DNA from: Lineus longissimus
Taxonomy: Eukaryota; Nemertea; Pilidiophora; Heteronemertea; Lineidae
Length of the DNA stretch: 64,000 bases
Reading direction: 5' to 3'
Assembly (NCBI RefSeq): GCF_910592395.1
Contig: NC_088317.1
Span: 16,432,001 to 16,496,000 of the forward strand
In this document: in pieces, positions 55,395 through 64,000 of the stretch
Numbering within the stretch: position 1 is the stretch's first letter
Layout of the letters: each line of letters begins with the position of its first letter
Notes under the pieces: model-generated
Seen by the model: the letters and a program-made list of their open reading frames with translations, nothing else
What the model was told of the DNA's origin: nothing
Databases searched by the model: none
Translations under genes and position numbers: made by a program

Positions 55395-57008
55395 GGCTAA
55401 AGATTCACGCCAACGCCTCGAGTCAACGCGACCTAGAGTAATTTTCGCCAATAAGACAACCTTAGCCGCATTGCCATCATTCCCAGGCAGTCGCCTCCGA
55501 ACGCCTTATTCATTTATTGGAGCCTGGGGGTCACGACAAGGAGAATTACCTCGGAATTTCCTCTAGAACAAACTAAAGTCCCGTAACATCAATAATTGCC
55601 AGTTTTCCTTGCCGATCCTGCGGGGCTTCCAGTATTGGAAGAAGCGCCAAGGGAAAAACGCACCGGCCAATTGTTTCACCAAATGAATTTACTGCGGGGT
55701 AGACTTTATTTCAATTTGGCCTGTGTTGATTCTTTCTGACTTATTACACTACTGGGCATCAGTGGTCCATATTAGCAGCACGCCAAGGGAATGGTACCTT
55801 GTCCAATTGCTTACTGGATGCAATTATTGGGGAGGCATTCCTTTAAATCAATTTGAGAAAGTGTAGGTGTTGTAGGGCTTGCGGCTACCGACAGTAATTG
55901 AGTATATCATGATTGCGAGAACTGTTTGCCGAGCAGACGGTAGAGACGTAATGAATATTCATGAGGCGCATTCATTTCCTGCGCACTTCGTCGTCATTCG
56001 GTTAAAAATGACAATTTGCAATACGCAGTCTGCAGACGAGTTGTTTATTGGTCCCAAGGACTGAGATATTTTCCCAAAACTACTCCCGTATGCCTCCGCC
56101 GAGTTCTATCAATTCTAATCACAATGGCGTAGCGATATTTCAAATACATTGTACATCCTTCAAAGAGTGTAAATAAAAATAATTATTTCGATGACAATGA
56201 TTGAATCTTTATTCATGAAAACAACATGTTGTGGGGTTTTATGCACCAAAGAGTGTTTAAATGGTTTTATTAATTATCTGCAATTCACACCTCTGTCAAT
56301 GTGTGCCGCAGCATCATTACGAGTGGAGATTGTGAAAATACCCAGAATCCTAAGCGGGAAACACAGCTTTGAGCGATGCCTGGCAAGTCAGTCAATGGAA
56401 AATGATACGTTGTTTTCTTCTCGGCGTTCGTAGTCTTTCTCTGCGTCTGTTCGGTCTATAGGAACACAGGGCGGTTCCGCCGTTGTCTCGCTTCGGTTGG
56501 GCGTCGTTTTGGCTTCCACTCGGCAAGGTTAGATTTTTGGCCGCATTCTACCATGCTTCAGTCACACCAAGTTAAAATACACGTATGTTGATTTTTGAGC
56601 ATTGTTCTTTCTCGTGGGAAAGATATTCAAATGATCAATACATTTTTAGATATACATGTACATGTCATTAAAAAATTTAACGCAAGTGCAAACAGAGAAA
56701 TTCAAGTGACACGTATGCTCTTTGTCAAAGGGTTGATTAAGTTTTTTATCACGGTCTTTAACTTTGTTCAAAGTTGCTGCTCTAAAGTACTTCAGTGTGA
56801 CAGCCTTGACAGTAACATCACGGAAGTCCCACTCTAGCCTGACACAGATTGTTAAAGAAGGCACGTGAACGACAGAAAATGAGAAAAAACAACTCACTCA
56901 AATTATTTCCGCCGGCGGCAATAATCTGCAGAAGCACGCAATGACGCAAGTAGTGCACCAGAAAAATGCTAATCATTGGGTACTTTTGAATTCGCCGCTT
57001 ATATTTGT

Positions 57009-57166
57009 AAAAACATCAAGGTTCAACCGGGGATTGAACCCGGGACCTCTCGCTTATAAGCCATCACTCTACCGAATCCTTTAGCTCAGTCGGTAGTCTA
57101 CCGAGAGTGATGGCCTTATAAGCGAGAGGTCCCGCGTTCAATCCCCGGTTGGACCTTGATGTTTTT
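57009..57166. repeat. Palindrome of two opposed tRNA-like sequences
   Basis: Arms of about 70 bp are near-perfect reverse complements (outer ends AAAAACATCAAGG / CCTTGATGTTTTT). Each arm contains a tRNA 3' half: loop CTTATAA (TAT at the anticodon position), then GAGGTCCCGGGTTCAATCCC and CGG, a clear T arm and B box. The plus-strand arm also has TAGCTCAGTCGGTAG, a D arm/A box. The anticodon stems do not pair and no acceptor 5' strand matches, so these are pseudo-tRNAs or tRNA-derived SINE ends, not working genes. Confidence 0.8.
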
Positions 57167-58679
57167 CCTCTGTTACATATTTGTCGGATGGAATAGGATT
57201 TAAGGGAATTCCGCAAGACAAGTGCTTTAACCTTCTTTTTACATTTCACCAATATTCATCCGAAAGCACGTCGTTACGGAAAAGGGTATGGAATCCTGCA
57301 GCAATTAAGAATCCTACCATTCGCGAATACTGTCAGGTGCTTTTATTTTGCAAAGATTACCAACCATTGGTACATCTTGCAAAAACCAGTGCAGTTTAAA
57401 AATCACTCGGTATATCATGCAAAATAACATTCGCGGCAGCCGCGGAGCGAATGAGTTTTCTGCAAGATTTATGAACAATTTTGTTCCGATATCGCGAGAT
57501 TATTCAAACGTGTTGTAAAAACTTAAAAACCTTTGTGAATGATGCGTATCATTAATAAGATGATGGATGGGTAAAGAAAGAAATTCTGAGCGGATCAAGA
57601 CCTCGACAGGAAAAGAATATGAGTGATTGCCAAGAAATCATGGAAGAGAATTGTTTCAGATGGCGTTGTGTTTTGGATGGTGTCAGTCGCCAGGAAATCA
57701 AAGCAATTTATGGACGTCAATGTTTTGTAAGCAGTGTAAACTTTAAACACCTTTTGTGTTGGAGTTAGTTTTATGTTGATGTAAAAAACTTGTCTGAGGT
57801 GAATTTCAGCCAGCCATCAGGTGTGGATATATTCGTAGGAATCATGTCAATTTTGCTTTCGGAAGGGTACATGTATCATTGTCATGCATCAACGCAGAAA
57901 TTCCCTTGGGGGTTTTACAGCGACATGAAAAATCCCTGAAGGCCAAGGGTTTGTCATTTTGGTGAAAAACCTCTTCGGGTTGCACAGTGTTGGCCGCGAA
58001 CCCTTTGAAGGCTTTTCGAAAGCTCCAAAACCTTCATTTCTTAGAATGCAGGTCTAGCTTTGAAGACGAAATAATCATCAGGCAGCAGGCTGGGATCAAC
58101 GTCTTAGAAACGGACTAAAAATCTAAAAATATGTTATATTCGCCTGTTATTTCGTTCACCGACGTGTGATTACATGTACTGCCCTGGTTGAGGTCGCTAG
58201 AGTCACCTCGGTCTAAAGACCATCTTCCTGAACTAATTCTGGTCACTAGCGTGATTGCGCTCACCCCATTTTGATAGTCGTTCAAGGGGCCATAACCGCG
58301 AGGAATGGCGAGAGGTTTCCGCTTGTGTTCCGTGGGGAAAGTCTTATTAAGATTTACGACTTGTCGCCGGGGGCCGAAGAGATCAAGACCGCTAAGGAAG
58401 GTGTAAATCACGGATTAGTACTCTCCGAGGCCGTGACGGGGCAAAGCAATGCGTCTAGAGCAGAGCATATATTGTGATAAGGACAGAAAGGTATCATGCA
58501 ACGACTTGGTGGTCCATCGTCATCATCACCAGAGTTCAATAAACACGTTCCCGGACAGTACTACGGTCGCGGGTCTCAATATGGCCGCAACAAATTTGAG
58601 AGATATAACAGCGGAACCGGCCATTAGGGATAGTGGTTTGGTCTCAACTGCGCCATTTATACACCATTTGACCTCTTTT

Positions 58680-58755
58680 ATCAGGACGCCCCCCCCCCCC
58701 CTATTAGAGACAACACTTGCCAGTACCAAGGGCGTTCTTAACAGAGAGGTTCTAT
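58680..58755. repeat. Dispersed repeat, partial copy
   Basis: Matches the 3' part of the element at 3030-3195 (TCAGGACGCC, ACACTTG, GAGAGGTT). It includes a C13 homopolymer. Confidence 0.6.
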
Positions 58756-61700
58756 TTGGAGCGCTTGTACGTGCGGGGAGGCTTCCTCAGACAACTTCTC
58801 TTCCAAGTTTATTTCAAGGTTTTCAATAGTGACCTATTATACTTCTTGTAACCAATCTACATTTTCTTTCAACCGATTTCCGATTTAACAGAAACTCATC
58901 CGATTGCCATAATCTTAGTAACCATGGTTCCCAGGCACGCGCAATTACAGCTCAGTACAAAATGCGGACCCGATCGACAACTTGATAATTGCATGGAACG
59001 AAAGTAATACTGGTTTGTATAAAATGCGGATCGAAGACCTGATAATTGCCAAAATGAAAGCGATGCCATTTCGATTGGTTATCGTTTTAGCATCGACGAT
59101 CACCGATACATGTATTGGGTTATTGACGTCGGTGCAGTAGGGGTAAACGAAATTTGCAAATCGCCATACTGTTCGGATGAAAGGCCGCAATTTTGGATCC
59201 GAAAATCGTCAATTCCCCGTGCAATGAAATTTGTTATTGGCAACATGTCTCATTCATAGTGGTTTTTACTGAAGCCTCGTGTGGTGAATGAGGTCGTATA
59301 ATCATTAGAGTCACACCCGGCCGGTGCGTGACTGTCACAAATAGAACATCCTCTCAACTCGAGGAATTGAATTACAAGGTACTTCTCAATGGTGCTTTCC
59401 CCGTCTCATCACAAAAGGTTTGCCGCAAAGACACGGATCGCACTGTCCTCACCACCTAAGTTTCACGTGTCTGACTTATCAAAGACGCGTCCGTACGCCA
59501 GTCGCCAAAGGATGGGTCATCAAAGGACGGGACTTTGTTCGTAGTAAATCATGGTTATTTTATCTCGACCAAGATTTTTGGTACAACTCGAAAACGTTGA
59601 AGTGTTCCTTTTGTTACATTGGCGGAAGAACCGTTTACGGTGGCAATATTTTCTGGCACCTTCTTCAGGGCCGTTCACTCTCAGAATAAAGGTTTTTGTG
59701 CCTTAGATAAGTCTTTTAAGGATTTCGGCCTACACAGATAGGCACCCACTGTGGGGGGGGGGGGGGGGATGGCAGGGCTAGGCTCTCTTTAGGACAAAAA
59801 GCGCTAAAATGTTTCGTACCCAATCTGCATTAGAGTACATTGGGGCTGGGCGCGCTACTTTTATACCGGACTCCAATAAATACGTCGGGCCCTGTACTTG
59901 GACATCACTGTCACGTGTTAGGATCTCTTATCGAATTCACCTTCCAATTCACAACGCTAGATTGTGACGTCATAATGTCATCTCAGTAAAGAGTACAGTC
60001 AACCTGAGCTTGTTATCGAAGATTTTTAGAGTCAGGTATCCAAATACGATTACTCTTCCTTCCTGTAAGCGGGTCAGACGATCACGCAATTGAATTATGG
60101 AAACATGACTTATCAGTCTCTCATCAACAGAGGAAAATCCGTTTCCAGTATGAATTCAACATGTACGTCAACGTACATAACTTCACGGCGACATGACCTA
60201 GGGACGGGTCGTAAACCTGGATTTCAAATTGATTGGTGATGAAAATCTTTTTGTTAAGGGATTGAATTTGTCTTGGCTGATTCTGTGTGTCACGCATCTG
60301 CCGTTGCTGTTATATAATTTGCTTCGGTACGGCTCCATCTGGTGGAAATAAGGGGTTGATATTCGTTTCATCTGCCCCGTGCCGGACCGGAGAACAAACA
60401 GTAACCCATGATTTCCTCAGGATGGAACTGTTCAAAAACTAACGCAATGACCTTTCCCAAATTAAGCTGGGAAAATGGCTACTTCAAAAATCTACCTAGA
60501 ATGTTTTTGGAAGACGGTAAGCAAAGTATCGCAATGCATATGTTTTTCAAGAGCTTATAAAGCATTCACCAAAAAGCTATGTAAATATCCCTCTCCGAGG
60601 GTTAAACTGAAATTGATTACCTAAAATCATAAGTGCAACTCATATTTATTAAGTGTAGCAATCTCCAAACCATCGGCTATTAATGTAAGAATTTAATTAA
60701 TCAAACGATATCTAGTTCCATTAGTGATTCACATATTTATATTTCATCCTCCCCTCTGGCAAAAGGTCATGCTAATCAAAATGGAAAACCGGAAAATCAT
60801 CTCGGGGAAGTACCTGAAGTTGCTTTCCTGATCCACCAATCGGATGGCAGTATATTTCAAATTATCCAATCAGACGCTGCCTTACACTTGAAAACAACCA
60901 ATAACTTGGGTCATGATCAACAGTATATCACACCTCCCCTCTCCAGCAAAGTACAGTATTTCGAGAATGCGTGCTGTTGATTATTCTCAATTGAGGCAAA
61001 TGCGATAGACCTTTCTCAACCAATCAAACAGCAGTATATTTGAAATCAACCAATCAGAATCAACCTTGCACTTGGAATCAGCCAGTCCCCAGGGATATGA
61101 AATAATATTTGAATCCCGCTGCTGTAATGCTAATTCCGATTCTGAGAGCAGCGATTTAAGCTCGATATTACATGAACGATTTGGATGACATATTCTGAGC
61201 GAAGTGATTTAAAAATTACATTAGTAGACAACTCTTATACTTAGCACTTAGACTAGACCAATTATTATATCTCATTGCGGGCCCCGCTATTCATTGTTTT
61301 TGACCGTTCTGGAATAAAAAAATTGGAATTTTCATATATTTGTATTTTTTTAGATGATAAAAAGGCAACCAGAAAAATGTAACGGTTTTGGACAATTTGA
61401 AAACATTTAAATCGTACTTTTCCAGAGATGATATATTATTTCCAGCGCAAATGATAAAAATGGTTATCGATATACAGTGTATTGCTTTTTTCAAGATAAT
61501 TAGGAATCACCCAAAGAACGACAAGAATATTTCTCTCCCTTTCATTTTTCCCTCCTTCAATTTATTCTGATGAGAGAGTGTCAATTATCGTAAAAGAGTC
61601 TCTTCGCAAACTATTATTTTTGATCTTAATTCTTCTGACGCCCATCCGTCGTTTGTTGTCAGATGCGCCCGCTATGCACATAATAGAACTGGTGTGGCCT

Positions 61701-63043
61701 TACTAATAAATGGAATGAAACTCTTAAGTAGAGGATGGCATAAACATGCGATAAGTACAACATGGGGAGATTCCATCTCGCAGAAATCCTCTCCAAGTTA
61801 TTATATTTCCTTTTAATCATCAGCATACTCAGGAGACAAGCTCAAATACAATTTTCCAGCTCAGGAGAGTGTGGGGGAAGATCTTCACTTCGACGAAAGT
61901 TCTGGCCTTTCCATCTATTAGTTTCGTTTGTTTTGTGTTTTTGTGACGCTTGTCGCTGTTGTGGCACCAACAATGCACCGACTAACCGTCTGCCGTCTGG
62001 TAATGGAAGCACGACCAACGTCTCCTTGAAATATGCCATGTGGTCCTTTTTCGTGGAGTGCTCAAATTGAAGCATTGCACGAACGATGACTATCTTGAAC
62101 GATCTTGCTGGTATCACGGTTTCATCTCACTCGACTCGAACAACCCACTCAACGATCCGTCGACCGGACACTTGTTGATATGGTAAAAGAAAATCTTGAA
62201 AGCCGTCAAACGTGTTCAGAATGTGACTAAATCCCCCCCCCGCGAATAGGTTTTAGCCCGCCGTATTACATCCAGAGATCAGGCTTTTTTACTCCTACGT
62301 CGTTTACAAAAGATCGAGAGGCGGAATATATTTGGAAGGATGCTGTATTATCGCTGATTCTTCATATATCACCTCACTTCACATCTTTGTCATAAACAGT
62401 TCCTACCGAATCCCGAGGCACTACAAAACACCAATTCGTTTTCAACATTTTGATAGGAACGTCGTCATTGAGTTATATGTGACATTCCAGGTGAGAAATT
62501 GTTTTCCAATCCGTCACGCATCAATGCACTGCCTGTTGGAAGTGAGACATTTCACTAAAGCCCCGGGCGGTCGCACCACGGCAATATCGGAAAATGTATA
62601 CAGGATCAATCCCTTCGTTGATAAATTATGAACGTGTTCGGACCAAGTTCAGGGAAGCCACGTGTGCATTCCATACGCAAATTATTATATTTTGAGGTGA
62701 ATTTACAACAATGCGTACTAACACAACCGAAAAATCGCAAATTCAACTCCTTTCGAATTAAAATTGTTTGAACGAATGGTGCAGGCCTTTGAGGTATCAT
62801 GTTTCAGTTTAATCCGATCGTCTCAAAACCGTCAAACTTGAAATATTGGAAAACGAGGCAACATCAGATATAACGCTCGAGTAGGTTAGTAAGAACGAAT
62901 CGGATCTATTCGAAATGATCCTCAAATGCTTGTAGGGGAAGATGATGACATGTTTATCTCTGGCGCCTGCAGTAGCGGCTATATATGGCGGGGTCAGGTA
63001 ACCCAATCTCGCGGGTCGGAGAGTACAGGACGGCGCCGGCGTG

Positions 63044-63430
63044 CTTATGCAAGTATCAATTCGTTTCTTGTACCCCCCCCCCCCTCCTCAAGGGTAGTTA
63101 AGCTATCACCACTAATCTTTGCCGATGCTTGAGTAGTATCTATTTTTCCTTTAGTGAAAATTTGGCGAAGCTGGAAAGAATAAGGATGCTAATGTGTCGA
63201 TGTCTTGTCGAACATACAGCCTTACCCAGTAAAATTAGTTCGGTTACTTTATATGACGGTGATAACTGATATATTGTTGATGGTGATGTCTTGACGAAAG
63301 AAAAAGTAGCATTGGTGAAAAAAGGGTGATGCTTGAGCCTTAAGATGTCGTTATAGGGTGATAAGGTGTCGTACCCTTGAGGAGGGGGGGGGGGGGGGGT
63401 ACAAGACACGAATTGATACTTGCATTAGGA
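63044..63430. repeat. Inverted repeat pair with C/G-tract
   Basis: The left arm (about 63044-63098: GCAAGTATCAATTCGTTTCT, TGTACC, C-tract, TCCTCAAGGGTA) is the reverse complement of 63368-63425, including the G-tract. The outer flanks also resemble each other directly (TGTTTATCTCTGGCGCCTGC at 62950 versus TGTTTATCTCTGACGCCTAC at 63443), so a repeat has been inverted inside a duplication. Confidence 0.7.
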
Positions 63431-64000
63431 GGTATACAATGATGTTTATCTCTGACGCCTACAGTAGCGGCGTGACGGTTTGGAACTACCACTTACAGCA
63501 GACGGAGGTGCAACAATGGCACAGAGAGTCAAATAGTCTTCTGTAGCTGGCTAATTAGAAGATGATACGTGTAGCTCACGCCCAGAGATGCCAATAGCGA
63601 AATCCACGGCAAAGTAGTGTCTCAGCAGGGTTCAGCACCCTGCCGTTTCGCATTTTTCTCTTTTTGCATTGCCTTTTTTTCTAAGTTGCAAATGCAATTC
63701 CATTTCAAGCAGTAGCAGTAGGCTGGGCCGTTTTCTTTCCTGCCTATTCAGATGTCTAGCTGAAACGCTTCCAATGAAGGACTTGTACAGTGAGAAGGTC
63801 CAACAATCAAACGGCCTAAGAGACCGCTAGGCTTTCAGCAGTCTACGCAATTGAGGGTGAGGGAATAATTAGTTTACGAGATATGTGGCGGATAAGAACA
63901 ACCCGTTCTGGAGGACCGATGCATTGAGAGGCTCGGATACTGTTAGCCATTCCGCATCAATCAACAGTCGGAGAGTTCAAGATGGTACTAACCTCTGCCA

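Larger units (their letters stand above)
55395..64000. other. 8.6-kb stretch without a supported gene
   Basis: Short ORFs only, none with splice support or family motifs. Contents that I can name: a tRNA-like palindrome (57009-57166), a copy of the repeat also seen at 3.0-3.2 kb, G/C homopolymer tracts near 58690 and 59757, and an inverted pair around 63.04-63.43 kb. Upstream exons of the CNG channel could lie here but I did not recognise any. Confidence 0.5.

Noticed and set aside
57064-57252. 62-codon ORF containing RGLNAGPLAYKA
   Set aside because: It is the translation of a tRNA-like sequence, a well-known kind of spurious protein in invertebrate annotations.
1-64000. CRISPR array, operon or prokaryotic defence system
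   Set aside because: The sequence is eukaryotic. The tandem arrays have no spacer-repeat structure; they are minisatellites and a tRNA array.

Overview
The window is animal nuclear DNA: genes are split by GT-AG introns, the coding density is low, minisatellites and small inverted-repeat transposons are common, and there is an intronless nuclear tRNA-Leu cluster and a tyrosine-recombinase retrotransposon. Gene content (ADP-ribosyl cyclase, CNGA-type channel, Kazal protein) and the repeats fit a marine invertebrate, either lophotrochozoan or non-vertebrate deuterostome; I cannot place it more closely.

Layout. Positions 1-5.1 kb are non-coding with small fold-back elements. 5106-9997 (minus) is a complete eight-exon ADP-ribosyl cyclase of the CD38/BST1/Aplysia family. 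Its catalytic residues are present, but the reading frame breaks in exon 6. Its last intron holds a 57-bp minisatellite that repeats the end of exon 7 plus its 5' splice site. About 1.2 kb away, in head-to-head orientation, lies a seven-exon gene (11227-17461, plus) for a secreted, probably GPI-anchored protein of about 1,156 residues. Its parts are a signal peptide, a very long Thr/Tyr-rich repeat exon (8-residue units, then about 57 units of 14 residues), one Kazal domain and a Cys-rich module resembling a Ly6/uPAR domain. I do not recognise this architecture.

17.5-23.5 kb is repeat-bearing intergenic sequence. 23559-37922 (minus) carries the 3' part of a cyclic-nucleotide-gated channel alpha subunit: C-linker exon, cyclic-nucleotide-binding exon, and a last exon with a long Ser/Pro-rich tail and C-terminal coiled coil. 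I did not find exons for the transmembrane segments; they may lie at higher coordinates or outside the window. Its 7.4-kb intron contains an alternative, truncating copy of the start of the nucleotide-binding exon, and four tandem ~760-bp units each holding an identical tRNA-Leu(CAG) gene on the opposite strand.

37.9-49.3 kb holds no gene I can support; it has a 443-bp terminal-inverted-repeat element. 49328-55394 (minus) is a nearly whole DIRS-order (Ngaro/PAT-like) retrotransposon with gag, reverse transcriptase/RNase H, tyrosine recombinase and split direct repeats; its frame is interrupted at two homopolymer runs. 55.4-64 kb holds only repeats, including a palindrome built from tRNA-like sequence.

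Exon boundaries were read by eye from splice consensus, codon phase and remembered family patterns; no alignment or transcript data were available.
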